From DASVHS01 sp038244815 (GTDB taxonomy: Bacteria > Acidobacteriota > Thermoanaerobaculia > Gp7-AA8), in contig JBBRTB010000022.1 of NCBI GenBank assembly GCA_038244815.1, forward strand, positions 10,237 through 74,236: a stretch of DNA of 64,000 nt, given 5' to 3'. Every line of letters begins with the position of its first letter. Position 1 is the stretch's first letter. Below, piece after piece: positions 1-9,259 of the stretch. The notes beneath the pieces are model-generated. The model did no database searches. It saw nothing but the letters and a program-made list of their open reading frames with translations, and had not been told where the DNA came from. The position numbers and the translations under genes are program-made.

Positions 1-245
1 CGGTTGCGGATCTCCGCCGCCTCGTCGATGATCTCCTTCGCTTCCTCCGGACTCAGGTTGAACGCCCGCTCGAGATAGGTCAGCAGGTCCTCGCCCTCGG
101 CGGGGCTGAAGCTGCCGTCGGCGTAGCCGATTTCCAGCAGAACCGCGGCCGTGGACACCCGCAGTGGATCCCGCTGCCCTTGCTGATGTTCGGGCGCTGC
201 GTTCAATCCTTCCTTGAGTCGATGGACAAGACGTGCAAAGCTCAC
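1..245 (-). CDS. TerB-like protein, partial
   Basis: Reads leftward off the window edge; 81 residues are visible. The start is GTG at 245-243, because an in-frame TAG lies 12 nt upstream and no internal ATG exists. The segment with LLEIGYADGSFSPAEGE resembles the metal-binding region of TerB/DUF533-type tellurite-resistance-like proteins (a short acidic helix-loop after a hydrophobic helix). A small helical cytoplasmic protein is expected. The role is unknown and the C-terminus is not visible. Confidence 0.5.
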   Translation of the reverse strand, partial: MSFARLVHRLKEGLNAAPEHQQGQRDPLRVSTAAVLLEIGYADGSFSPAEGEDLLTYLERAFNLSPEEAKEIIDEAAEIRN

Positions 246-308
246 GGCGGGAGTCTAACGTAACGAAAGGCCGTGGGTCCTCGGACCACGGAATCGAGAC
301 CATCACTC

Positions 309-803
309 ATGCCACGACGCGACTTGAAGCAACTCTCTGACGATGCGTACATCTGGATCTTCGGCATTTCTCCGGCGCTCGACGAGGCCGGTGAAGCCAG
401 GGTCCTCGAACGCGTCGACTCTTTTCTCGAACACTGGGCCGCGCACGGCAATCCGATCGAATCGGGGCGTGCGCTCACCGAGCGAATGTTTCTTCTCATC
501 GCCGCCTCGAAAACCTCGGAGCGCTCCGGCTGTTCGATCGACAGACTCTTCGGCACTCTGCAACAACTGGAGAGCGAGCTCGGCGTTTCCATGCTCGACG
601 CGAACCGCGTGTTTTTCCGCCATGGCGACGGCCGCGCCGACTCGATGTCGCGCGCGGAGTTTCGCCAGAAGGCCGACCCCCACACGATCGTGTTCGACAC
701 CACCGCCGAAGTGCTGCGTGAGGTGCGCGACGGGTCGTGGGAGCGTCGCGCGGCGGATTCGTGGCATCGGGAGCTGTTGAAACAGACCGTGACCCCCGGG
801 TAG
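309..803 (+). CDS. conserved hypothetical protein
   Basis: 164 residues from ATG 309; an upstream in-frame GTG at 273 is less likely. The N-terminus contains DAYIWIFGISPAL and the middle holds SGCSIDRLFGTLQQLE. I associate these with a soluble family often mislabelled as an ABC transporter ATPase. It has no Walker motif, so that label is not supported. No signal peptide or membrane segment is seen. Function is unknown. A long antisense frame over it is treated as a shadow. Confidence 0.55.
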   Translation: MPRRDLKQLSDDAYIWIFGISPALDEAGEARVLERVDSFLEHWAAHGNPIESGRALTERMFLLIAASKTSERSGCSIDRLFGTLQQLESELGVSMLDANRVFFRHGDGRADSMSRAEFRQKADPHTIVFDTTAEVLREVRDGSWERRAADSWHRELLKQTVTPG

Positions 804-814
804 CGCTTCCCGTC

Positions 815-820
815 TATACT
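815..820 (+). promoter_or_regulatory. possible -10 element
   Basis: TATACT lies about 40 nt upstream of the TonB receptor start codon. A convincing -35 at 16-18 nt is missing, so this is only a weak promoter candidate. Confidence 0.25.
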
Positions 821-859
821 TCTCTCACTAAATCCGTACCGGAAAGAGAGGAGCACTCC

Positions 860-3523
860 ATGGCGAGGTACTCCCGTTTTCTATTCATCGCGATTCTCGT
901 CGCGCTATCGGCATCCGTCTACGCACAGCAGAGTGCAACGGTTCATGGACGCGTCACCATCGCGGCCGACGGTTCGGCACTTCCCGGCGCGAGCGTATCC
1001 ATTGACACGTTGAACCTGACGACCGTCACCGACAGAGCGGGGCAGTACACGCTCACCGTGCCGGCCTCCCAGGCGCACGGGCAGAGCGTGAAGCTGTCAG
1101 TCACGATGCAGGGCTTTCAGACCCGGACGATGGACATCCGGCTGAGCGGCGACGTGACCCGCGACGTCTCGCTGCGCGTTTCGTTCGGGGAGCAGATCAC
1201 CGTCGGCTCCCGCGCCGCCGGCGCGGAGCAGGAGAAGGCGGTGCCGGTCGACGTGATCACGCGCCAGCAGATCGAGAGCACTCCTTCCTCGGAGACGAAT
1301 CAGATCATCGAGAAGATCGCGCCGTCGTTCAACTTCCCTCGCCCCACACTCTCGGATGGAACCGACAGCGTGCGGCCGGCGACCCTGCGCGGACTGGGAC
1401 CCGATCAGGTCCTGGTCATGCTCAACGGGAAGCGGCGCCATACCAGCGCGCTGGTCAACGTCAACGGCACGGTCGGACGAGGATCGGCCGGCGTCGATCT
1501 CAACGCCATCCCCGTTTCGGCAATCGACAACGTCGAGATCCTGCGAGACGGCGCGGCCGCACAGTACGGATCGGATGCCATCGCCGGTGTCATCAACATC
1601 GTGTTGAAATCGGACGCGCAGCCGCTTCAGGTGGCGGTGAAAACGGGCTCCACGACGCACGGCGACGGCCAGATGCTCGACACGAGCCTGAGCGGCGGAT
1701 GGAGAGTCGGCGCGGGCGCGCTGTTCGGCACGTTCGAGTATCGCGACCGCTACCCGACAAACCGGGCGCTGAACGACCCGCGCGATCAGGTCAAGGCCGG
1801 TGACGCCGGCAACAACCCCGTGGCCCAGCCGAACACGCACTGGGGTGATGCCTACGAGCGCGATCTGATGTCGCTCGTGAACCTCAACGTTCCGGTCAGC
1901 GAGGACGGCAAGCAGGTTGTCTACGCGTTCGGCACGTGGAATCTCCGCCACGGGTCGGCCGGCGGAAATTACCGCCGGGCGCTGGACTCCAGCGACTGGC
2001 CGCAGATCTATCCGAACGGATTTCTGCCGCTCATCGAGCCGCGCATCAGCGATCAGGCCCTCAACGGCGGCGTGCGCGGCGAGCTGGCCTCCTGGTTCTA
2101 CGACCTCAGCGCGGGCTACGGGCGCGACAAGATGGCCTTCTACGTGCGGCACTCGCTCAACGCCTCGCTGGGCCCGAACATGCCTCCGAATCAGACCGCG
2201 TTCTACGCGGGCACGCTCGGCAACCATCTGTACACGACGAACCTCGATCTCTCGAGAGCGTTCAACGTCGGTCTGGCCGGCCCGATCAACGTGGCCGCGG
2301 GAGCGGAGTATCGGAACGAGGGCTACCAGGTCATCGCCGGCGAACCAGCCTCGTACATCGACGGCGGTTCGCTCAATCAGTTCGGAACAGCCCATGCAGC
2401 GCCCGGCTCCCAGGTCTTCCCCGGCTTCCGTCCTGCAAACGCCGTCGACGCCTCGCGCAACAGCAAGGCCGTCTATGTCGACACCGAAGGGGATGTGACG
2501 CAGCAGTTCCGCGTCGGCGTCGCCGGACGTTACGAGAACTTCAGCGACTTCGGCAACACCACCAATGGCAAGCTGACGCTGCGCTACTCCCCGCTCCAGC
2601 AACTGATCTTCCGCGCCGCGGCCAGCACCGGCTTCCGGGCGCCCTCACTCGGCCAGTCGTGGTTCTCAGCGGTCTCGACGAACTTCATCCGCAATCCGGT
2701 GACAGGGAACGTCGACCCGTTCGATGTCTGGACCGCTCCGGTCAGCAGTCCCATCGCCGTCGCCCTCGGAGCCAAGCCGCTGCGCCCTGAACTGTCCCGG
2801 AACTACAGCGGCGGCCTGGTCTGGAGCCCGCTCGCGAACACGGAGATGACCGCCGACTTCTTCCATATCGACATCAAGCATCGCATCGTGCTGTCGGGCA
2901 ACTTCAACCAGACGCAGGTGCAGCCGTTGCTGGCACCGTTCGGCGCAACGGGTGCGCGCTTCTTCACGAACGCCATCGACACGCGCACGAACGGCTACGA
3001 TCTCGTCCTCAATCACAACCGCGCGCTGTTCAACGGTCATCTCGATCTCTCCGCGGCGTACAGCAACAACAAGACGAGCATCGTCAGCATCGCCCCGACG
3101 CCGCCGCAGCTTACCGGCCTCGGCGCCGTACTCTTCGATCGCGGTGAGCAGCGCCGGGCCGAGTGCGGGCAGCCGCGCGACAACATCCGGGCCATGGAGA
3201 GTTACCGCCAGGGCCCGTGGAGCGTGACCACGCGCGAAAGCCGTTACGGCTCGTTCTGCAGCGCCTCGATCAACCACCTCGACGATCAGGTGTATGGCGC
3301 AACGTGGCTGACCGATCTCGATTTCTCATATCGCTTCGACCGCTACACGTTCGGGATCGGCGCGGAAAATCTGTTCGATGCATTTCCCGACAAGAATCTG
3401 AAAGCGGGCATCCCCTCCGGCTCCGCCCAGGTCGGCAGTGCCGGCGCCTTCGCCTATCCGATCAACTCGCCGTTCGGCATGAACGGCCGGTTCATCTACA
3501 CGCGCGTCGACGTGAGGTTCTGA
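860..3523 (+). CDS. TonB-dependent receptor with N-terminal carboxypeptidase-regulatory-like domain
   Basis: 887 residues. The start at ATG 860 is set by the purine-rich site GAAAGAGAGGAG just upstream and by a signal peptide that follows directly (cleavage expected near VYA-QQ). Order: signal peptide 1-21; carboxypeptidase-regulatory-like domain about 25-110; plug domain about 125-245, including VLVMLNGKRRH and NVEILRDGAAAQYGSDAIAG; then an outer-membrane beta-barrel ending in the aromatic residue F. The family imports large ligands such as siderophores or glycans using TonB energy. The substrate cannot be read from sequence. It is convergent with the kgd-type gene. Confidence 0.88.
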   Translation: MARYSRFLFIAILVALSASVYAQQSATVHGRVTIAADGSALPGASVSIDTLNLTTVTDRAGQYTLTVPASQAHGQSVKLSVTMQGFQTRTMDIRLSGDVTRDVSLRVSFGEQITVGSRAAGAEQEKAVPVDVITRQQIESTPSSETNQIIEKIAPSFNFPRPTLSDGTDSVRPATLRGLGPDQVLVMLNGKRRHTSALVNVNGTVGRGSAGVDLNAIPVSAIDNVEILRDGAAAQYGSDAIAGVINIVLKSDAQPLQVAVKTGSTTHGDGQMLDTSLSGGWRVGAGALFGTFEYRDRYPTNRALNDPRDQVKAGDAGNNPVAQPNTHWGDAYERDLMSLVNLNVPVSEDGKQVVYAFGTWNLRHGSAGGNYRRALDSSDWPQIYPNGFLPLIEPRISDQALNGGVRGELASWFYDLSAGYGRDKMAFYVRHSLNASLGPNMPPNQTAFYAGTLGNHLYTTNLDLSRAFNVGLAGPINVAAGAEYRNEGYQVIAGEPASYIDGGSLNQFGTAHAAPGSQVFPGFRPANAVDASRNSKAVYVDTEGDVTQQFRVGVAGRYENFSDFGNTTNGKLTLRYSPLQQLIFRAAASTGFRAPSLGQSWFSAVSTNFIRNPVTGNVDPFDVWTAPVSSPIAVALGAKPLRPELSRNYSGGLVWSPLANTEMTADFFHIDIKHRIVLSGNFNQTQVQPLLAPFGATGARFFTNAIDTRTNGYDLVLNHNRALFNGHLDLSAAYSNNKTSIVSIAPTPPQLTGLGAVLFDRGEQRRAECGQPRDNIRAMESYRQGPWSVTTRESRYGSFCSASINHLDDQVYGATWLTDLDFSYRFDRYTFGIGAENLFDAFPDKNLKAGIPSGSAQVGSAGAFAYPINSPFGMNGRFIYTRVDVRF

Positions 3524-3530
3524 GAAAGGC

Positions 3531-3590
3531 GTCCTCGGTCCTCGGTTTTGCGCCGAGGACCGATCGGGCGGGGGGAAACCGAGGGCCGAG
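3531..3590. repeat. tandem-inverted 7-mer element, hairpin
   Basis: Lies between two convergent genes. GTCCTCG occurs twice in tandem. Positions 3536-3545 pair perfectly (10 bp) with 3553-3562 across a 7-nt loop, and a second inverted copy (CCGAGGGCCGAGGCC) follows. There is no T-run, so a classical intrinsic terminator is not shown, though a bidirectional transcription barrier is plausible. Confidence 0.6.
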
Positions 3591-3592
3591 GC

Positions 3593-6500
3593 CTAAGTAA
3601 TCGCGGCCTGCACCAGCGCGTGCTGCTGATCCTCGTGCCGGCGATGCGAGCCCGTCGCCGGCGCCGCGGAGATCGGGCGGCCGACATAACGCAGCTTCTG
3701 ATCGCTGCTGAGCAGCGAGGCCAGATGCTCGTGCAGGAACGGCCACGCGCCCATATTGCGCGGCTCCTCCTGCACCCACACGACCTCGGCGGCGTTCGGA
3801 TACGCCTTGAACGCCTCCGCGAGAGCGCCCTGCGGGAACGGATAGAACTGCTCCAGCCGGATGACCGGCACGTTCGCGCCGGCTTTCTGTCTCGCCGCGA
3901 TGAGGTCGTAGTAGACCTTGCCCGCGGTCAGCACGATGCGCTTCACGTCGCCGGTGATGTCGCCGTCCGCGAGGACGGGCTCGAAGCGTCCGCTGGTCAG
4001 CTCGCTCACCGGTGAGACGGCGGCGGGGAGGCGCAGCAGCGACTTCGGCGTCATCACGATGAGCGGCTTGCGCGGGTCGTTCTTCATCTGGCGCCGCAGC
4101 GCGTGAAAGTACTGCGCCGGTGTCGTGGGATAGACGACCTGCATGTTGCCCTCGGCGCAGAGCGTGAGGAAACGCTCCAGACGCGCGCTGGAATGCTCCG
4201 GCCCCTGGCCCTCGTATCCGTGCGGCAGCAGGAGAACAAGACCGCTGTGCTGGCCCCACTTCTCCTCGGCGCTGGAGATGAACTGATCGATGACGATCTG
4301 CGCGCCGTTCATGAAGTCGCCGAACTGCGCTTCCCACATCACCAGACATCCGGGATCGGCGACGGAGTATCCATACTCGAAGCCGAGGACGCCGTATTCG
4401 GAGAGAAGCGAATCGAAGACAGAGATCATAGCTTCGGCGCTTGGATCGTTCGTGGCGTGAGCGAGCGCGTTCAGTGGCACGTATTCGTTTCCGGTGATGT
4501 AATCGAAGATCACGGCATGACGTTGTGAGAACGTTCCGCGGCCGCTGTCCTGGCCGGACAGGCGCACCCGGAATCCGTCCAGCAGCAGCGAGCCGAAGGC
4601 GGTGAGCTCGGCGGTGGCCCAGTCCAGCGGCTCCTTTCCCCCGAGCATCGCGCCGCGTTTGCTCAGCACGGACTTGAGCTTCGGATGGAGCTGGAAGCTC
4701 TCCGGCGTCGTGACCATCGCCTCGCGGATCTGTGCGACCTGCGCGCTGCTGATGGCTGTATCCGGCGACGCGCTTTTCTGGTAGCCGGTGAGCTCCTCGT
4801 CGGTGTACAGCGGGTCTTTCGTCGACGGTGGCGCCTGCTGCTCCTTCGTCTTGTCGAATGCGTCCTGAAGCTGCTTCTGGAAGGAGTCGAGCCATTGCTC
4901 GGCTTCCTGCGGATCGATGTCGCCCTTGCGCAACAGCGTTTCTGTATAGATCTTGCGGACGGAGCGGTGCTCCTTGATCGACTTGTACATCCGCGGCTGC
5001 GTCAGCGAGGGCTCATCGCCTTCGTTATGCCCCCAGCGGCGGTAGCAGATCATGTCGATGACCACGTCCTTCTGAAACTGCTGGCGGAAGGCGTAAGCCA
5101 GTTTCATGGCCCGGATGCACGCCTCCGGATCGTCGCCGTTGACGTGGAAGATCGGGGCCTGAACGCTCTTGGCCACGTCGGTGGCGTACGTCGACGAGCG
5201 CGCCGACTCCGGACCGGTGGTGAACCCGATCTGGTTGTTGATGACCACGTGGATCGTGCCGCCGGTGCGGTAACCCTTGAGCTGCGAGAGATTGAGCGTT
5301 TCGGCGACGACGCCCTGTCCGGCGAACGCGGCATCGCCGTGAAGGAGGATCGGCAGCACGAATGAGCGGTTGCGATCGTTGATCAGGATCTGCTTGGCGC
5401 GGGCCATTCCTTCCACGATCGGGTCGACTGCTTCCAGATGGCTGGGATTCGAGGCCAGCGTCAGCTTCATCGTCGCGCCGTCCGGGGTGGTGTGCTTCCC
5501 CTCGGCGCCGAGGTGATACTTGACGTCGCCGGACCCCTCGCGCGTAGATGGGTCGATGTCGCCCTCGAACTCGCGGAAGATCTGCTCGTACGACTTGCCG
5601 ATGATGTTGGCGAGGACGTTGAGCCGTCCGCGATGGGCCATGCCGATGACCGATTCGACGACGCCGTCGGCGGTCGCTTCGTTGAGGAGATCGTCGAGCA
5701 TCGGCACGAGCGACTCCGCTCCTTCCAGCGAGAAGCGCTTGTGCCCGACGTACTTGGTGTGCAGGAAACGCTCGAAGGCCTCGGCGTCGTTGAGCTTCTT
5801 CAGAATGCGCCGCTTGATGGTGAGGTCGAGAGGCTCCATGTTGCGCGACGGCTCCATCCGGTTCTGCAGCCACTTCTTCTGCGCGGTGTCCTGGATGTGC
5901 ATGTACTCGGGGCCGATGTGGCCGCAGTACGTCTCGCGCAGCGTGTCCAGGATGTTCCGTAGCTTCGCGGTCGCTTTGCCGCAAAGACCGCCGCAGATGA
6001 ACTCGCGGTCGAGGTCCCAGATGGTCAGGCCGTAGAACAGCGGGTTGAGCTCGGGGTGGTGTCCGACCTTGTATTCGAGCGGGTCGAGATCGGCGAGCAG
6101 GTGACCGCGCACACGGTAGGCGTTGATCATCTGCAGCACCGACGCTTCGCGCGCCACCAGCTCGTCGGTGGTGCTCGTACCGAGATGCAGGCGGTTGTGA
6201 TCGCGGCCCCAGCGCACCGGCTCGTAAGGGATGCGCAGGTCTCGATAGATGTCGTCGTAGAAATTGTCTTCGCCGATGAGCAGCTCGTGGATGCGGGCCA
6301 GGAACGCACCCGACTCGGCGCCCTGGATGATGCGATGGTCGTAGGTCGACGTCATCGTCATCACCTTGGAGATGCCGAGGTCGGCCAGAACGGTGGGATC
6401 GGAAGCCGAATACTCGGCGGAGTAATCGATCTGGCCGATGGCGATGATCGTTCCCTGCGACGGCATCAGGCGGGGCACCGAGGCCACCGTGCCGATCGTG

Positions 6501-7237
6501 CCGGGGTTCGTGAGCGAGATCGTCGTGCCTTCGAAGTCGGCCACTTCGAGTGTGCTGTTGCGCGCCTTGCGTACGACGTCGTTGTAGGCCTTGAGGAACT
6601 GCGCGAAATCCATGGTCTGAGCGCGCTTGATGTTCGGCACGAGCAGGGAGTGCGTTCCATCCTTGCGCTCCACGTCGATGGCGATGCCCAGGTTCACGTC
6701 TTCGCGGTCGATGCGCGACGGCAAGCCTTCCTGCTGCGCGAACGCCGCATTCATTCTCGGGAAGCGGGCCAGCGCGCGGACGATGGCGTAGGCGATGACG
6801 TGCGTGAACGACGACTTGCTCTGACCGATGAGCGCGAAGTGATTGTTGATGACGCGCCGGTTCTCTTCCAGCGCCTTGACCGGGATGTTGCGCACCGAAG
6901 TCGCCGTCGGGATCGTCAGCGACGACTCCATGTTCTGGGCGATCTTGCCGGCCGCGCCGCGCAGGATGACGGAGTTGGCCGGTGTCGGAGGGGGCGGGAC
7001 GGGCGTGGGGCGGGGCGCCGGCGACGCCGCAACCGGAGCAGGGGAGGGAGCCGATCCTCCGCTGACCGCCGCCTGCGGCTCTTCCAGCGCGTTGTGCTCT
7101 TCCTCGAACACCGGCTGGTAATCGGCGAAGAACTCGCGCCAGCTCGCGCTCACAGACTGGGGATCCGATCGGTATTTCTCGTAAAGCTCTTCGATGAAAG
7201 CGATATTGGGGCCGTAGGCCTGCGTTACTGATGGCAT
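3593..7237 (-). CDS. kgd: 2-oxoglutarate dehydrogenase E1 fused to E2 succinyltransferase catalytic domain
   Basis: 1214 residues from ATG 7237; another ATG 12 codons upstream would overlap the 3' end of the PAP2 gene, so it was not used. Order: short N-terminal E1-type segment (residues 1-40, with ELYEKYRSDP), a proline/alanine linker, an E2 acyltransferase domain about 110-345 with the DHRIIQG active-site motif near 298, then a full thiamine-diphosphate E1 with GMAHRGRLNV near 532 and GDAAFAGQG near 637. No lipoyl domain is present. This is the layout of mycobacterial Kgd/SucA, which carries out 2-oxoglutarate decarboxylation and succinyl transfer in the TCA cycle. E3 and a lipoyl-bearing partner must be elsewhere. 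Confidence 0.92.
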   Translation of the reverse strand: MPSVTQAYGPNIAFIEELYEKYRSDPQSVSASWREFFADYQPVFEEEHNALEEPQAAVSGGSAPSPAPVAASPAPRPTPVPPPPTPANSVILRGAAGKIAQNMESSLTIPTATSVRNIPVKALEENRRVINNHFALIGQSKSSFTHVIAYAIVRALARFPRMNAAFAQQEGLPSRIDREDVNLGIAIDVERKDGTHSLLVPNIKRAQTMDFAQFLKAYNDVVRKARNSTLEVADFEGTTISLTNPGTIGTVASVPRLMPSQGTIIAIGQIDYSAEYSASDPTVLADLGISKVMTMTSTYDHRIIQGAESGAFLARIHELLIGEDNFYDDIYRDLRIPYEPVRWGRDHNRLHLGTSTTDELVAREASVLQMINAYRVRGHLLADLDPLEYKVGHHPELNPLFYGLTIWDLDREFICGGLCGKATAKLRNILDTLRETYCGHIGPEYMHIQDTAQKKWLQNRMEPSRNMEPLDLTIKRRILKKLNDAEAFERFLHTKYVGHKRFSLEGAESLVPMLDDLLNEATADGVVESVIGMAHRGRLNVLANIIGKSYEQIFREFEGDIDPSTREGSGDVKYHLGAEGKHTTPDGATMKLTLASNPSHLEAVDPIVEGMARAKQILINDRNRSFVLPILLHGDAAFAGQGVVAETLNLSQLKGYRTGGTIHVVINNQIGFTTGPESARSSTYATDVAKSVQAPIFHVNGDDPEACIRAMKLAYAFRQQFQKDVVIDMICYRRWGHNEGDEPSLTQPRMYKSIKEHRSVRKIYTETLLRKGDIDPQEAEQWLDSFQKQLQDAFDKTKEQQAPPSTKDPLYTDEELTGYQKSASPDTAISSAQVAQIREAMVTTPESFQLHPKLKSVLSKRGAMLGGKEPLDWATAELTAFGSLLLDGFRVRLSGQDSGRGTFSQRHAVIFDYITGNEYVPLNALAHATNDPSAEAMISVFDSLLSEYGVLGFEYGYSVADPGCLVMWEAQFGDFMNGAQIVIDQFISSAEEKWGQHSGLVLLLPHGYEGQGPEHSSARLERFLTLCAEGNMQVVYPTTPAQYFHALRRQMKNDPRKPLIVMTPKSLLRLPAAVSPVSELTSGRFEPVLADGDITGDVKRIVLTAGKVYYDLIAARQKAGANVPVIRLEQFYPFPQGALAEAFKAYPNAAEVVWVQEEPRNMGAWPFLHEHLASLLSSDQKLRYVGRPISAAPATGSHRRHEDQQHALVQAAIT

Positions 7238-7259
7238 GTCTGTCTTCTCTAACGGAGAG

Positions 7260-7946
7260 TCATTCCAGCGCATTCTCCGCGCGCTGCCGGTCCACCGCGG
7301 TATGGGAGAGGGAAGTCAGGCCCAGCCAGCCGAAACCGGCCGCGAAGCCGCCCAGGACGTCGGACGGAAAGTGTACGCCGAAGTAAACGCGGGAGAATCC
7401 GACGCTGAGAATGAGCATGCCCGTGATCGTATGCACCGCCGCCTGTACGGGTAGCGAATGCCGTTCCACCAGGTGGTGAGCGACGATCGGATACGTGGCC
7501 GCCGAGAGCAGGGCATGCCCGCTGGGGAAGCTATGCGAGCGCGGCAGCTTGATCCGCCGGGCCAGCTCCTGCGGTCTCTGCCTCTGGAAGACGTTCTTGA
7601 GCAGCGTGTTGATGGCCATGGCGCCGCCGGTGCTGATCACCACGGTCCACGCCTCGGCTCGACGGCCCTTCCGGAAGAGCGCGATCGCCGTGAGCCCGGC
7701 CGCCGTGCCGATCGCGCCGTGGGTTCCAAGCTGCGTGACGGCGTGCATGGTCCGGTTCATCGCCGGATTGTCGATCGTGCGGACGACCCGGAACACGGCA
7801 GCATCGAATTCGTCCGTGGTCCCGGCCACGACGTGTTCGGCCTGCTCCTTGAAGAACCAGAAAGCGAGACCGGCCAGGGCCACGCCGCCGACCCGGCCGA
7901 TGGCGCGAGGCAGGAAGCGCTGGCGCCGCTTCGATTTGCTTTTCAC
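7260..7946 (-). CDS. PAP2-family phosphatase, membrane
   Basis: 228 residues from GTG 7946, which lies 11 nt after the stop of the upstream GNAT gene; the longer open frame would begin inside that gene. The three PAP2 motifs are visible: KNVFQRQRP, PSGH and SRVYFGVHFPSDVLGG (with the catalytic H and D). Several hydrophobic helices surround them, as in membrane lipid phosphatases. It probably dephosphorylates a lipid phosphate such as undecaprenyl-diphosphate or phosphatidic acid, but the substrate is unknown. It is cotranscribed with the GNAT gene upstream. Confidence 0.8.
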   Translation of the reverse strand: MKSKSKRRQRFLPRAIGRVGGVALAGLAFWFFKEQAEHVVAGTTDEFDAAVFRVVRTIDNPAMNRTMHAVTQLGTHGAIGTAAGLTAIALFRKGRRAEAWTVVISTGGAMAINTLLKNVFQRQRPQELARRIKLPRSHSFPSGHALLSAATYPIVAHHLVERHSLPVQAAVHTITGMLILSVGFSRVYFGVHFPSDVLGGFAAGFGWLGLTSLSHTAVDRQRAENALE

Positions 7947-7957
7947 GGCCGCGAAGT

Positions 7958-8737
7958 CTACTTCGGTTTGCGCAGGGTGACGAAGCGGTGTGCCGGTTCC
8001 GCACCGCAACTCTTGCGGTAGAACTCGAGCGCGTCCGTCCAGGGGATGATGGCGCGCCTGTATCCGAGCGCCCGCAGATCGGCGAGACAGGCCAGCAGAA
8101 GCCGGCGTCCCTGACCCTTGCCGCGATGCTCGGGAGCGACGCCGGCCGGCCCGAACGTCCCGAGCCCTTTGTTGTTCGCTTCGGCCACGGCGAACCCGAT
8201 GCCTTCGATGTCATGCGCGATGGACGCCCGCTCCGCTTCGAATCGCCAGATCGGGCCGAAGTGTCGCTCCACGAACTCGAGCATGGCGGGAGTCCGGACA
8301 TTCGAGAGTGGTCGTGAAACCTCGATTCCAGCCTCCCAGCTCCCTTCTCCAATCTCGACATGCAGGTTCCACGTACTGGCCGTCCTCATGTAGCCGCGTT
8401 TCTCGAAAAACTCAGGCTCACTCACGCCGGGCGTGAAGTAGTTTCCCGGCTCCGCGGCGATGATCGATGCGCCGGAGTCTTCGAGGAGCGTCGAGCCGAT
8501 GCCCTGACGCCGGAACTCGCGGTCGACAGCCATGACGCGCAGGTAGTCGCCGCATGTGACGGCCACTCCTCGCATCACACCATCACGCTCGAAGACGCGC
8601 GCGCGCGGCAGGGCCGAGAATCCGGCGCCGAAGCATTTCTCGGCGGCCACGACGCCGATGTCGTACGGCGCGTCGTTGGCTTTCTCGAGAAGACCGCGGA
8701 TCGCGGTCAGCTCGTCCGGCGTAGCCGTGCGAATCAC
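7958..8737 (-). CDS. tandem GNAT acetyltransferase
   Basis: 259 residues with two GNAT-like halves. The first acetyl-CoA loop is REFRRQGIGSTLL (residues about 75-90); the second is PEHRGKGQGRRLL (about 205-220), followed by ALEFYRKSCG, the usual GNAT C-terminal strand-helix. The family transfers acetyl groups from acetyl-CoA to amines. The substrate is unknown. It is the first gene of a two-gene operon with the PAP2 phosphatase. Confidence 0.75.
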   Translation of the reverse strand: MIRTATPDELTAIRGLLEKANDAPYDIGVVAAEKCFGAGFSALPRARVFERDGVMRGVAVTCGDYLRVMAVDREFRRQGIGSTLLEDSGASIIAAEPGNYFTPGVSEPEFFEKRGYMRTASTWNLHVEIGEGSWEAGIEVSRPLSNVRTPAMLEFVERHFGPIWRFEAERASIAHDIEGIGFAVAEANNKGLGTFGPAGVAPEHRGKGQGRRLLLACLADLRALGYRRAIIPWTDALEFYRKSCGAEPAHRFVTLRKPK

Positions 8738-8820
8738 GGTCGTGAGTCTATCCGTATGAAGGGCGGCCGTTACGCAGGGGCTCCGGCCGATGGCCTGTCG
8801 TTCGCAAGAGCCCGTCGGGC

Positions 8821-9252
8821 ATGGACGGTCAAGTCATCCGGTGTGCTTCCTGCGGTCAGGCCAATCGTGTTCCGGCTCTCGAAGATGGCAAGAAGGCGGT
8901 CTGCGGCAAATGCGGCGCGGAATTGAGCGCCGGGAGCGGTGCTCCCATCGAGCTGACCGATCAGAACTTCGCGCGGACGATCGACAAGGGAAGGTTCGTC
9001 GTCGACTTCTGGGCGGCCTGGTGTGGTCCCTGCCGGATGATCGCGCCGGTGATCGAGGCTCTGGCCGCTGAGCGGACCGACATTACGTTCGCGAAGCTCG
9101 ACGTCGATCAGAATCCACAGACGGCCGCCTTTTTTCGCGTGCAGGGCATCCCGCTGCTGATCTTCTTCAAGGACGGAAAGGAAGAGGGCCGTGTGACGGG
9201 CGCCGTTCCGCGTCCGGCCATCGAGTCGGCCATTTCGCAGTATCTGGGCTGA
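8821..9252 (+). CDS. trxC: thioredoxin with N-terminal zinc finger (thioredoxin-2 type)
   Basis: 143 residues. An N-terminal zinc-ribbon-like segment has two Cys pairs (CASCG and CGKCG, residues about 8-35). It is followed by a thioredoxin fold with the redox motif WCGPC and the cis-proline segment GIPLLIFF. This is the TrxC architecture: a cytoplasmic disulfide reductase whose zinc module tunes redox response. It ends right at the ribosome-binding site of the following transporter gene, so the two are probably cotranscribed. Confidence 0.82.
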   Translation: MDGQVIRCASCGQANRVPALEDGKKAVCGKCGAELSAGSGAPIELTDQNFARTIDKGRFVVDFWAAWCGPCRMIAPVIEALAAERTDITFAKLDVDQNPQTAAFFRVQGIPLLIFFKDGKEEGRVTGAVPRPAIESAISQYLG

Positions 9253-9259
9253 GGAGACG

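Noticed and set aside
1097..2602. Open frame of 501 codons opposite the TonB receptor
   Set aside because: Antisense to plug and barrel motifs; low-information composition.
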